The position numbers and the translations under genes are program-made. Positions 26,673 to 35,469 of a stretch of DNA of 64,000 nucleotides are shown in pieces; the stretch's first letter is position 1, and each line of letters starts with the position of its first letter. The notes beneath the pieces are model-generated. The model saw only the letters and a program-made list of their open reading frames with translations. It was not told where the DNA came from and did not search any database. Source of the stretch: JBBTCX01 sp964494205 (GTDB lineage: Bacteria > Planctomycetota > Phycisphaerae > UBA1845); the NCBI GenBank assembly GCA_964494205.1, contig CAZBRD010000008.1:162190-226189 (forward strand). Direction: 5' to 3'.

Positions 26673-29300
26673 ATGGAACGGTGCCCGGCGTGCAAGAGTG
26701 CGGTCGAAACTTCGAGCCGCTATTGTGGGCAATGCGGCGCTGAAATCCCACTGGGGCCATTCGAGACCATAACCATTCAGGAACGCAGCCCCCGCCACCC
26801 AACCTCTACAACAACGCCAACCACCGATTCGAAAAGCCAGCATGGCCGGTTCGTGCCCGGCGCCATACTTGCAAGTCGTTTTCGAATCGTAGCCAAGCTC
26901 GGCGCAGGGGGCATGGGAGAAGTCTATCGCGCGGATGATCTGGAACTGAATCACTCCGTCGCTCTGAAGTTCCTTCCCCCGGCGGTGGCTGGCGACGCCG
27001 AAACCCTCGCTCGCTTTCGTAACGAAGTACGTATTGCCCGTCAGGTCTCACACCCAAACGTTTGCAGAGTCTATGACATTGGATCGAGCGACGGAGAACT
27101 CTTCCTCACAATGGAATATGTGGACGGAGAAGACCTCGCGTCTATGCTTCGAAGGCTTGGCCGCCCTTCCCGCGAAAAGGCCATTGAAATCGTTCGCCAA
27201 CTTTGCGCTGGTCTCGCGACGGCCCACTCCCTCGGCGTCCTTCATCGCGACCTGAAACCATCCAACATCATGATCGACGGCCGCGGTCGAGTGCGCATCA
27301 CGGACTTCGGCTTGGCCGCCTTCGCACACGAACTGCGCCCGGACGACGCTCGAATCGGCACGCCCGCTTACATGGCCCCGGAGCAGGCTGCTGGCCAACC
27401 AGCATCCATCCGCACCGAAATCTACTCACTCGGCTTGATACTATTCGAGCTGTTTTCCGGCAGACGATTCGATCAGGTTAGCACAACGAAAGGCGCACGT
27501 GCTTCTCACGATTCGCTCGACAGCACCATCGAATTTGACGAACTGAACGATCCCGAAGTCGCGCCGGTCATCGAGCGCTGCCTGTCGCGCGATCCGAATC
27601 GAAGGCCCAAGTCGGTGCTGGAAGTGACAGCCGCACTCCCCGGCGGCGATCCGCTGGCAGCCGCACTGGCGGTCGGTGAAATACCCTCTCCGGAACTTGT
27701 GGCAGCTTCCGGCGATGTGGGAACGCTGCCACCCAAACTCGGTATCGCGATCCTTGCAAGTATCGTTGTCGGACTGGTACTGCTCGTCGGTCTTGGCTCA
27801 CTGCGAACTTGGCGAACCGGCTCGCCCAACCTTGCTCAATTGCAAGTCCCCCCGGTCGTCCTGCTGTCAGATTCTAAGATTTTCCTTCACAACAAACTGC
27901 GCTTACCCGAACCCGCCGATTTCGCGCATGGGGTTTCATTTGATGAGAGATCGCACGCCTACTTCTGGTATCGCGAACACGCATACGCCAAGATTGTTCC
28001 CGTCCATTTCGCGGTATCAGAGGGCCTTCCCTCCCCACTGAACGACGGCTCCACCGGCCTACGGCTCGACGGGTTTGGACGTCTGGTTCAATTTCTTTCG
28101 ACACCTGCTTCGTCGACCGCATCGGACCTCGTGCGGGAAGAACCGAGCTGGCAGCCATTCTTCGAACTGGCGGGGTTGGATATTAGCACCTTCACCGTTG
28201 CCGAACCTCGAAAAATCAATCCTGTCTCTGCGGACTTGCGGCAGGCATGGACCGGACGCGATCCGCGGAACGCCGGCAAAACCCTGCGCATCGAAGCCGC
28301 CTCACTGCTTGGCCGTCCGACTTTTTTTGACGTAGACGAGGAAAATACAATCGCCCCACCATCACCCCGCGTAAATGTGAACAGTTTGCTGGCCACATGC
28401 GCAACTGTGTTTCTAGGCATCTTCCGATTGTCGCTCTTCATCGGCACCGCAGCACTGGCGATTCGCAACGTCATTTTGGGGCGCGGTTATTCGCGGGGTG
28501 CATTCCGCACCGGTTTTTTCGTCACAGTACTTTGCGTGGTTGTCTTGATGCTCGATGCCACTCATTCGATCAATTCAGAGGCGGAGAGTCGGCTGATTCG
28601 ATACATCTTGGCCATGTGCGTCTGGAACGGCGCGATGGCCGCCACCATGTACCTTGCCATCGAACCGTACATCCGCCGCACCTGGCCTGCGATGCTGACA
28701 TCGTGGACTCGGCTCGTTTCCGGTCGCTGGCGCGATCCGCTGGTGGGTCGAGACATACTCATCGGAATCGTGCCGGGCGTCCTTCTCGTCCTGTTTCATT
28801 CGATTCAAGGCGTGATTGGCGGCATCCTGACTCCCCCATTAACGGCGTATCTGCTCCCCGATTCAGTCTATTCACCCGCCAGCCTCGTCAGCACCATCCT
28901 TGAACAGATCGTCGGTCGCGGTGTGCTCGATGGGTTTATCATTTTGTTCGTTCTGGTTGCGCTGCTGACGATTCTGCGAAGGACTTTCCTGACGCTCATT
29001 GGTCTCGGCGTAGTGCTTTTTTTTGTCATTTATGGACTTGCCAGGGGCGGTCCATCGCCCGGGATAGTCGTCGCCAGCGCAGCCGCCGCCGCCCTACCCG
29101 TTGTCGTCCTGTACCGGTTCGGGCTCCTCGCCCTGATGTCCTATCTGGTTACAGCCTGGATGCTCCCCAACTTCCCGCTGGATGTCGGCGCGTGGTATTT
29201 TGAAAGGTCGGTGGCTGCCGTCGCTCTTTTGCCGATGCTTGGCTTGGTCGGGCTTTTGCTGGCTACGCGTCGCACAACCACCCGTTCTCGAGGTATGTAA
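26673..29300 (+). CDS. Membrane serine/threonine protein kinase with N-terminal zinc ribbon
   Basis: 875 residues. A four-cysteine zinc ribbon (C4, C7, C18, C21) leads to a linker and a complete kinase domain: GAGGMGEVYRA (78-88), Lys99 (ALKF), HRDLKPSNIM (191-200), DFGLAAF (211-217), GTPAYMAPEQA. One helix near residue 365-385 crosses the membrane (GIAILASIVVGLVLLVGLG), followed by ~170 residues that should lie outside and then about seven or eight further helices. The design suggests sensing through the membrane part and phosphorylation of cytoplasmic proteins. The ligand is unknown. Confidence 0.92.
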   Translation: MERCPACKSAVETSSRYCGQCGAEIPLGPFETITIQERSPRHPTSTTTPTTDSKSQHGRFVPGAILASRFRIVAKLGAGGMGEVYRADDLELNHSVALKFLPPAVAGDAETLARFRNEVRIARQVSHPNVCRVYDIGSSDGELFLTMEYVDGEDLASMLRRLGRPSREKAIEIVRQLCAGLATAHSLGVLHRDLKPSNIMIDGRGRVRITDFGLAAFAHELRPDDARIGTPAYMAPEQAAGQPASIRTEIYSLGLILFELFSGRRFDQVSTTKGARASHDSLDSTIEFDELNDPEVAPVIERCLSRDPNRRPKSVLEVTAALPGGDPLAAALAVGEIPSPELVAASGDVGTLPPKLGIAILASIVVGLVLLVGLGSLRTWRTGSPNLAQLQVPPVVLLSDSKIFLHNKLRLPEPADFAHGVSFDERSHAYFWYREHAYAKIVPVHFAVSEGLPSPLNDGSTGLRLDGFGRLVQFLSTPASSTASDLVREEPSWQPFFELAGLDISTFTVAEPRKINPVSADLRQAWTGRDPRNAGKTLRIEAASLLGRPTFFDVDEENTIAPPSPRVNVNSLLATCATVFLGIFRLSLFIGTAALAIRNVILGRGYSRGAFRTGFFVTVLCVVVLMLDATHSINSEAESRLIRYILAMCVWNGAMAATMYLAIEPYIRRTWPAMLTSWTRLVSGRWRDPLVGRDILIGIVPGVLLVLFHSIQGVIGGILTPPLTAYLLPDSVYSPASLVSTILEQIVGRGVLDGFIILFVLVALLTILRRTFLTLIGLGVVLFFVIYGLARGGPSPGIVVASAAAAALPVVVLYRFGLLALMSYLVTAWMLPNFPLDVGAWYFERSVAAVALLPMLGLVGLLLATRRTTTRSRGM

Positions 29301-29486
29301 CTAGGCTGGCTATGGTTCCACAATGCAGTCTCCCTGTATCCATTGCCTTCGATAGCATTTGCCTGTAACTTAATGCGTTTTCACAGGCGCGAACCGGTAG
29401 GCGGTTGTCTTTCACCCACGGGAGGCGCGCGGCCTCTTTTGATCTCAGCACGGGATCGAACGTGAATTGGTTGTTGCGAGGAACGA

Positions 29487-30449
29487 ATGACGGCGAATCT
29501 GGAAGCAGTGATTGATCAAATCGATAAGGGCGCGTTGGATCAGGCCGAAAAGGCTCTCGGCGCGGTCAAGGAAAATGACACCAAGAATCTGTACGCTCAC
29601 GGCTTTCTGCACGAGCGACGTTATGAATACGAAGAAGCGATCGACCTGTACGAAAAGTCGCTCGCGATCGATGAGAATCAGCCGGAGGTACTGTTCCGCG
29701 CGGCGTTGACGGCGGACATGCTCGGCGACGAAGAGTTCGCCATCGACTATTACGAGCGGTGCATCAGCCACAAGCCGGTGCGCGTCAGTGCACTACTCAA
29801 TCTCGCCATTCTGTACGAAGAAAGCGGCTCGCTATCGCAGGCGGAGACCAACTTGCGCCACGTGCTCGAAGAGCACCCCGCGCATTTCCGTGCCCAACAC
29901 TTCATGGACTCGGTGGAGAGTTCTTATTCGATGATGATCGACGAGCGCTCGCAGCGCGAATCAGAGCAGCGCAGTGCGGTGCTCGACGTGCCGATCAGCG
30001 ATTTTGAACTCAGCGTCCGAAGTCGCAATTGTCTGCGGCAGATGAACATTCGCTCGCTCGGCGATCTTCTGAAGGTCTCAGAAGCTGAATTGCTCTCATA
30101 TAAAAATTTCGGCGAAACGTCGCTGAATGAAATCAAAGCGCTGCTCAATCAAAAGGGCTTGCGGATGGGCCAGGCCGCTCAGCGACCGCCCGAGACGCCG
30201 ACGCGAAGCGCGAGCCTCACGCCGCAACCCGGCGACGGCTCGATCTATCTCAGCAAGCCGGTTTCGGAGCTCGAACTTTCCGTTCGCTCACGAAAATGCC
30301 TGCAACGACTCGGCGTGCAATCACTCGGAGAACTGGTCGTGCGCACTGAAACGGAGTTGATGTCGATCAAGAATTTCGGACAGACATCGTTGAATGAAAT
30401 CAAGCGGCAGCTGGCGTTGTTCGGCCTTTCGTTCCGAACGTCGCGCTGA
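29487..30449 (+). CDS. TPR protein with two RNA polymerase alpha-CTD domains
   Basis: 320 residues. Residues ~1-140 are TPR-like helical pairs (YAHGFLHERRYEYEEAIDLY, ALLNLAILYEESGSLSQAE). Two copies of the RNA polymerase alpha C-terminal domain follow at ~168-228 and ~257-316: ELSVRSRNCL ... SLGDLL ... KNFGETSLNEIK and ELSVRSRKCL ... SLGELV ... KNFGQTSLNEIK. Residues matching E. coli alpha R265, N268, G296 and S299 are R178, N181, G209 and S212 in copy 1; copy 2 keeps the Arg and has Lys for N268. There is no alpha N-terminal domain. It could bind UP-element-like DNA or transcription factors; that is inference. Confidence 0.9.
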   Translation: MTANLEAVIDQIDKGALDQAEKALGAVKENDTKNLYAHGFLHERRYEYEEAIDLYEKSLAIDENQPEVLFRAALTADMLGDEEFAIDYYERCISHKPVRVSALLNLAILYEESGSLSQAETNLRHVLEEHPAHFRAQHFMDSVESSYSMMIDERSQRESEQRSAVLDVPISDFELSVRSRNCLRQMNIRSLGDLLKVSEAELLSYKNFGETSLNEIKALLNQKGLRMGQAAQRPPETPTRSASLTPQPGDGSIYLSKPVSELELSVRSRKCLQRLGVQSLGELVVRTETELMSIKNFGQTSLNEIKRQLALFGLSFRTSR

Positions 30450-30562
30450 TTGAAACATCGGCCTGCGTCGTGATTACGAAGCGTCAGGGCCGGTTCCGCG
30501 AAGCGAACGATGCAAGAACATGTTCGCAACGGAAAGCTAGTCAACAAGCAAAATTCAATCGA

Positions 30563-31804
30563 ATGGCGTCCATCCTGGGCGCCATTCTTTTTTTTGTACA
30601 CACCACCTGCGGTCGACCGCGCGACGAGTCGCCGAAGCCACCGGCCGAAGCAAAGGCAACGCCGGTCGCCATCCGTCCCGTTCGAGTGTTGATCGCTTCG
30701 GACACAGATCGACTTCGACTTCGCGCGCCCAAGGCCGAAGTCAAATCGTGCGACGGCCTCGCACTGCCATTCTCGCCGCCTGACGATTGGTTTCTGGCTA
30801 CGATCGACGAGCCGAATGGAATGCGATTTGATGGAAGTAGCAAACTGCCCGATTGCGTCGAGCTGGTGCCGGCGCATGGCACTTTGACTTCCTTCGCCCA
30901 GCCCTATCGCGACGGATGGGCGCCCGCTTACGACTACGGCGGACGACTTCGCATTCTCCGCACGCGCGAGGGACAGTTCAACGTCATCAATGAAGTCGAA
31001 ATAGACGACTACGTGTCATCGGTGGTAGCCAACGAATCGTCGCCTAGTTTCGTGACCGAGGCACTTCGCGGACAGGCGATCATCTCACGCACGTTCGTCT
31101 TGTACCTGATGGGCAAGCGTTCTTCGCAGCCGTTCGATCTGTCTGCCACGCAAGGGGCGCAGGTCTACAAGGGCTGGAACAATGATGAAATCGGCCAGCG
31201 ATCTCGCGAAGCGGCCAAGTACACGCGCGGGATCGTGTGCGTCTATGACGACGACGGCCAAGAGAAACTTTTCGCGACGTACTACAGCTCGATGTGCGGC
31301 GGGTTGAGTCAATCAGCCGAGATCTTCGACGGAATCGAAACCGCCAGCCCGCTGCGCGGCGGTGTGAAGTGTGACTATTGCCGGATCGGCCCGGAATCGT
31401 CTTATCGCTGGGGCCCGGTGAAGCTGCCCGCGAGTGAAGTCATGACGAGAGTAGCACAACGATTTCCGGCTGTGTGGTCGCTGGGCGAATTGAAGGCGAT
31501 TGAGACGATGGAGAAAACCAAGTCTGGTCGCCCGACGCGATTGAAACTGGTGGGAACAACGGGTGAAGTCCTCGAAGTGCCCGCGGAGAATTTTCGATTG
31601 GCCATCGGCGCGAGCGTGATCAAGAGCACCGACTGCCATGTTCGCGTCTCGCGCGGCGAAGTTATCTGGGAAAACGGCAAGGGTTACGGACACGGGCTAG
31701 GACTTTGCCAATGGGGCATGCAGGGACAAGCCCAGCAAGGAAAAACCGCGACCGAGATACTCAAGTTCTATTACCCCGGCAGCCGCTTGAGCAAAGCTTA
31801 TTAA
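30563..31804 (+). CDS. SpoIID/LytB domain protein
   Basis: 413 residues from the ATG at 30563, which gives a short signal-like N-terminus (MASILGAILFFVHTTCG); a GTG at 30470 would extend it with a charged leader. Family marks are the N-terminal VANESSPSFVTEALRGQAI with SRTFVLYL, the YYSSMCGGLSQSAE core and the closing GYGHGLGLCQWGMQG. The family includes SpoIID, a lytic transglycosylase acting on denuded glycan strands, and LytB-type amidase enhancers. Probably exported and active on peptidoglycan. Its exact enzyme activity here is not certain. Confidence 0.85.
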   Translation: MASILGAILFFVHTTCGRPRDESPKPPAEAKATPVAIRPVRVLIASDTDRLRLRAPKAEVKSCDGLALPFSPPDDWFLATIDEPNGMRFDGSSKLPDCVELVPAHGTLTSFAQPYRDGWAPAYDYGGRLRILRTREGQFNVINEVEIDDYVSSVVANESSPSFVTEALRGQAIISRTFVLYLMGKRSSQPFDLSATQGAQVYKGWNNDEIGQRSREAAKYTRGIVCVYDDDGQEKLFATYYSSMCGGLSQSAEIFDGIETASPLRGGVKCDYCRIGPESSYRWGPVKLPASEVMTRVAQRFPAVWSLGELKAIETMEKTKSGRPTRLKLVGTTGEVLEVPAENFRLAIGASVIKSTDCHVRVSRGEVIWENGKGYGHGLGLCQWGMQGQAQQGKTATEILKFYYPGSRLSKAY

Positions 31805-31858
31805 ATAACGCCATTCTTAGTTTTCACTATTGTTTGCCAAGACACAACAGTTCGTGAC

Positions 31859-31875
31859 GGCGGGTGAAACCCGCC
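31859..31875. repeat. GGCGGGT palindrome, probable dispersed repeat
   Basis: GGCGGGT - GAA - ACCCGCC, a perfect 7-bp stem followed by CTACC, downstream of the SpoIID-type gene. Could also help terminate that transcript, though no T run follows. Confidence 0.5.
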
Positions 31876-31928
31876 CTACCATTTGATCAATGGGTGGTCC
31901 ACGAGCTAATTCCAGCCTGACGGTCATC

Positions 31929-33185
31929 ATGCCCAACCTCGCCGAACAGCGATGGTCGTGTCATTCCTGCGGAAACTGTTGTCGTTCGCTGACCGGACAT
32001 CTCACGGAAGAAGATCGAAAACGCATCGACGATTTTGATTGGCGCGCGGAGCTGGGCGTCGCGCCGTATGTTCCACTCGGACGCGGATACGTGCTGAACA
32101 AAACCGTCGACGATGTGTGCGTGTTTCTCGACGAGCACAATCGCTGCCGCATCCATTCCCGATTCGGTGAAGCCGCCAAACCTGTTGCCTGTCGCATCTT
32201 TCCGTTTTCCGTTCGACGAATCATGAGAGGCTGGCAAGGGTCGTTGCGGTTTGATTGCCCGAGCATGGTTGAGAACAAGGGAAAGTCGATTGGAGAGCAC
32301 CATGATTGGCTGACAGAACTCGTCACCGAGATGCCGAACGAGACTGTCGAGGATAGCTCCGTTGACCTCGTACCGGGTATGAAAGCGACGAATGACGAAG
32401 TCAACATGCTGCTCAGCAGACTTCGCGCGTGGTTGAACGGTGAAGGTGCAGCGAGCGGATTGGCGTTTCCAAAGCGCATCCTCGGCGCGGCCCACATGAC
32501 CACGTTGCTGTCGTCTGCCAAGTTCGACAAAGTTCGCGGCGAACGATTCGGCGAGTTGCTCGACATCGTGCTGACTGCTTTGCCGGATGAATTGAGCATC
32601 GACCGCGAAGCGGCCACGTCTGCCCATCGCGGCATGTTGCGACAACTGGTGCTCGCGCACACGGAGCATGTGAGCGTGGAAGAAGCGCGGGCCGGTTTTT
32701 GGGGCCGGTCGAAGAAGAAGTTGCAGCAATTGGTAATTGCTCGACGAATGCGACGCGGAAGCGGACGTGTGCCCAATTTGCGGGGAATTGCATTGGCAAC
32801 TAGGCCCAGGTTTGGAGAAGTCGAAGCCATAGCCCCGGCGCGTGACGATGCGGCGCGCGTGCATGAATTGATGCGCAGGTATGTGACGGCGCGGATCGAA
32901 GGGCACACGGTCTTTGGCGCTGGGTACTATGGTTGGTCCGTGTTTACGGGATTGAGCGCGTTGTGGTTGTCGCTGGCGGCTGTTGGTTGGATTGCACGTT
33001 GTCATGCAGCCGGTCACGGTCGAGGCGAACTCACATTTGGTGACATCGGCGTGGCACTTGGCGTGGTGGATCGGGCAGCGACTCGGCTGCCGTCTGCAGG
33101 GTCGCTGGTTGAGCGTCTGCGGGCGGCGTATCTGTTGCGCGATGATGGGGTGTGTCGACTGTTGGAAGCGTATCGATGGGCGTGA
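31929..33185 (+). CDS. YkgJ-type cysteine cluster protein
   Basis: 418 residues from the ATG at 31929; an ATG at 31890 lies beside a palindrome and is less likely. WSCHSCGNCCRSLTG near the N-terminus is the CxxCxxCC cluster of the YkgJ family (putative zinc or iron chelating); CRIHSRFG, CRIFPF and FDCPSM carry the remaining cysteines. The long C-terminal part (~300 residues) contains two hydrophobic segments near 330-365 (YYGWSVFTGLSALWLSLAAV) and no recognised domain. Function unknown. Confidence 0.78.
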   Translation: MPNLAEQRWSCHSCGNCCRSLTGHLTEEDRKRIDDFDWRAELGVAPYVPLGRGYVLNKTVDDVCVFLDEHNRCRIHSRFGEAAKPVACRIFPFSVRRIMRGWQGSLRFDCPSMVENKGKSIGEHHDWLTELVTEMPNETVEDSSVDLVPGMKATNDEVNMLLSRLRAWLNGEGAASGLAFPKRILGAAHMTTLLSSAKFDKVRGERFGELLDIVLTALPDELSIDREAATSAHRGMLRQLVLAHTEHVSVEEARAGFWGRSKKKLQQLVIARRMRRGSGRVPNLRGIALATRPRFGEVEAIAPARDDAARVHELMRRYVTARIEGHTVFGAGYYGWSVFTGLSALWLSLAAVGWIARCHAAGHGRGELTFGDIGVALGVVDRAATRLPSAGSLVERLRAAYLLRDDGVCRLLEAYRWA

Positions 33186-33192
33186 ACTCGTT

Positions 33193-33413
33193 GAACCACC
33201 AAGGCACGAAGACACAAGAAACGAAGAAGCAAAGACCTCAAGCGGCCGTGAGGCGAAACGACGGAACCATAGAAGTTCAGTTTGATTGACGGGGAGAGAG
33301 ACCTCGCGCAAAGACGCGAAGGCGCAAAGAACTTGGGTGAGGGGTTCTGTTTCAAGATCGAAGGGTCTGTATTTTTCTTACCGTGCAGCTTGGCGGCTTT
33401 GCGCGAAACGCCC
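33193..33413. repeat. Dispersed repeats: AACCACCAAGGCAC unit and an inverted CGCAAAG pair
   Basis: At 33193-33215 lies GAACCACCAAGGCACGAAGA, also found with changes at 38405 and inverted near 59143-59110. At ~33301-33337 is CTCGCGCAAAGACGCGAAGG, and its inverted partner TTGGCGGCTTTGCGCGAAAC lies at ~33390-33410. The right arm forms the coding 3' end of the next PEP-CTERM gene. A similar inverted pair occurs at 36150-36261. Confidence 0.7.
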
Positions 33414-34097
33414 TTTCCGAAATAGTCCGAAGTACACGGCTGCGCTCGAGAGAAGTAGCAAACTCGCTGGTTCTGGGATGACGGGGAGTTCGAGTACTCC
33501 GCCGGTGATGTCACCGGTGAATGCGCGCCAGGTGGTGACGGGATCGTTCGGGCCGCCAAAGCCGAAGTCGACGCGTGCGCCAAAGTTTATGTCAGGGTTA
33601 TCATGATTTGTTGCGTCGAGGATGCCGCCGGAAGCGCCGACGTTTACCTTAAGCTCACCAATTTGAACCTCGCCATTGTCAGGCATCGTGATTTGAAAAA
33701 GCGGATTGGGTGTTGGTAATGGGTAGACCCAAGCAGTCAGTGGCAAGCCCCCTCCGCAGGGACCGAAACAAATTGTAAACGGAGTAAACCAGTTAAACTC
33801 ATTCGCTGTGAGCGAGCCCGGGCCATCGGGATCGGGATAAGTCAACGTCCCGGGCGCCCCGCCCCATGGGGGAGAATCGAAGAAATCGAGAAATACGCCG
33901 CGCATTTGAATGGCACCCTGGGGATTTCCTGTATCGACCAGGAAGAAGTCGACATCCACCAGCGTATTCGGTTGATATCCGCTTGGAGGAACAGGCGGAG
34001 TGGGACGAAGGTCGATGCGGAGCCCGGCAAAGATAGGAGCGGATAGCGCCAGCCAAATAATGATTGCAGATTTGAAATTTGAGATTTCAGAAGTCAT
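33378..34097 (-). CDS. PEP-CTERM protein, tandem paralog a (last gene of block d-c-b-a)
   Basis: 239 residues from the ATG at 34097. Signal peptide ends near PIFAG, then the family start LRIDLRPTPPVPPSGYQPN. The shared body follows (VDTGNPQG, LDFFDSPPWGG, WVYPLPTPNPLFQITMP, NFGARVDFGFGG, TTWRAFTGDITGGVLELP) and the sorting tail VIPEPASLLLLSSAA, a hydrophobic helix and a basic end. In PEP-CTERM proteins this tail is cut by an exosortase during export to the surface or matrix. The variable segment has a cysteine pair (CFGPC). The last residues (RFAQSRQAAR) are encoded by a dispersed repeat. Start overlaps the stop of paralog b as ATGA. Confidence 0.88.
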   Translation of the reverse strand: MTSEISNFKSAIIIWLALSAPIFAGLRIDLRPTPPVPPSGYQPNTLVDVDFFLVDTGNPQGAIQMRGVFLDFFDSPPWGGAPGTLTYPDPDGPGSLTANEFNWFTPFTICFGPCGGGLPLTAWVYPLPTPNPLFQITMPDNGEVQIGELKVNVGASGGILDATNHDNPDINFGARVDFGFGGPNDPVTTWRAFTGDITGGVLELPVIPEPASLLLLSSAAVYFGLFRKGRFAQSRQAAR

Positions 34098-34798
34098 GGA
34101 AAATGTCTCCTTTGATTTCTGCGTGCGACTATGGCCATGGTCAACACACTGGCCATCAACAAACAACTTGCCGGTTCTGGGATGACTGGCAGTTCGAGCA
34201 CGCCGCCGGTTAGTTCACCGGTGAAGGCGCGCCAGGTCGTGAATGGGTCGCCCGGGCCGCCGAAACCGAATTCGAGTTTCGCGCCAAAGAAGGGGTCGGG
34301 GTTGTCGGCGTTCATGGCGTCAATTGTACCGCCGGCTGTGCCAACATTTGCCTTGAAGGAACCGAGTTGCACTTCACCGTTATCAGGCATCGTGATTTGG
34401 AAGATCGGGTTGGGAGTCGATAATGGATAGACCCAGAAAATATATGGCAATTGAGGCTGAAAACAGCCAATATCGCAGGCAGGATTTATCAAGGCAAATC
34501 CATTTTCGCCCAAGAAGCCAACTCCATCTGGATCAGGATACGTTAGCGTTCCATCACTGTCGCCCCAGGGTGGGGAATCACTGAAATCCAGGAAGATTTC
34601 GCGAAAACTAATGGCGCCGTGTGGATTTCCTGTGTCAACGAGGAACACGTTCACGTGTACGTCTGCTCCCGGCTCATATCCGCCCGGCGGGACGGGTAGG
34701 ATTGGGCGGAGGTCGATGCGCAGCCCGGCAAGGGCAGATGAAGAAATCACTACGAAAACCGCGATTTGAAATTTCAGATTTGCAATGCTGCGATTCAT
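34094..34798 (-). CDS. PEP-CTERM protein, tandem paralog b
   Basis: 234 residues. MNRSIANLKFQIAVFVVISS leads to a signal cleavage near SALAG and the common LRIDLRPILPVPPGGYEPG. Its variable segment (PACDIGCFQPQLPYIF) has a cysteine pair and is the most altered before WVYPLSTPNPIFQITMP. The tail is VIPEPASCLLMASVLTM with a basic end ARRNQRRHFP, closer to the textbook PEP-CTERM end than in paralog a. Joined at both sides by ATGA overlaps to paralogs c and a. Paralogs b and a share FKANVG/LKVNVG-GTAGGTID-like text rather than the VDVGTQGGVLDAL of e, f and g. Confidence 0.88.
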   Translation of the reverse strand: MNRSIANLKFQIAVFVVISSSALAGLRIDLRPILPVPPGGYEPGADVHVNVFLVDTGNPHGAISFREIFLDFSDSPPWGDSDGTLTYPDPDGVGFLGENGFALINPACDIGCFQPQLPYIFWVYPLSTPNPIFQITMPDNGEVQLGSFKANVGTAGGTIDAMNADNPDPFFGAKLEFGFGGPGDPFTTWRAFTGELTGGVLELPVIPEPASCLLMASVLTMAIVARRNQRRHFP

Positions 34799-35469
34799 TT
34801 ATTGGCCTTTCTCTTGATGAACAAGGTCGAAGCGCCGAGAGCCAGTAGCACGCAACTCGTAGGTTCAGGCACGACGGGCAATTCGAGCACGCCGCCGGTG
34901 AGTTCGCCGGTGAACGCGCGCCAGGTGAAGACTGGATCAACCGGACCGCCATAGCCGCCCGCTACTTGTGCGCCGCCGATGTTCATATCCATCTCGTCTG
35001 CGTTCATTACATCCAGAATGGCTGAGGTTGTTCCCAAACGCACTTCGATGTGCCCCATCCACCATTCTCCGTCGTTGGGCAGAGTTGGCTGAAGAATTCC
35101 GGCTGGACCCAGCGGCCATATATATGAAGTGGTTGGCAAGGACGGCCATAACGTTCCGATCCCGAATGGATTGTTCCAAGTGAACAGGTTGTCGTCGGAA
35201 CTTCCACTCAAGCCATCTGAACCGGGGAATGCAAGGCTGTCCGAGCTATCCTCAAAATCGAGCACCATTCCACGAATGCGAATATCTCCCTGAGGGTTTC
35301 CGGTATCCACCAGTGAAACGTCGACGTGCACGGTGAAGTTCGCTGGATAGCCTCCCGGTGGCGGAGGCGGCTGGGGACGCAGGTCGATGCGCGCACCGGC
35401 GATTGCAGGGGATGTAATAACCATGAGGGCCGCAATTTGAAATCTCAGATTTGAAATAATGAGATTCAT
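34795..35469 (-). CDS. PEP-CTERM protein, tandem paralog c (most divergent)
   Basis: 224 residues from the ATG at 35469. Signal peptide MNLIISNLRFQIAALMVITS, cleaved near AIAG, then ARIDLRPQPPPPPGGYP. The middle departs from the others: LDFEDSSDSLAFPGSDG, IWPLGPAGILQPTLPNDGEW and MNIGGAQVAGGYGGPVDPVF replace the usual text, though VDTGNPQG, FTWRAFTGELTGGVLELP and the tail VVPEPTSCVLLALGAS are kept. No cysteine pair in the variable segment. ATGA overlaps link it to paralogs d and b. Its divergence suggests an older copy or a changed role. Confidence 0.87.
   Translation of the reverse strand: MNLIISNLRFQIAALMVITSPAIAGARIDLRPQPPPPPGGYPANFTVHVDVSLVDTGNPQGDIRIRGMVLDFEDSSDSLAFPGSDGLSGSSDDNLFTWNNPFGIGTLWPSLPTTSYIWPLGPAGILQPTLPNDGEWWMGHIEVRLGTTSAILDVMNADEMDMNIGGAQVAGGYGGPVDPVFTWRAFTGELTGGVLELPVVPEPTSCVLLALGASTLFIKRKANK

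Noticed and set aside
31887..33311. Long open frame on the minus strand opposite the Cys-cluster protein gene
   Set aside because: It mirrors the plus-strand gene, has no recognisable domain and low-complexity Arg/His/Ser text; the plus-strand frame has a clear CxxCxxCC motif. Long antisense frames are expected at this base composition.
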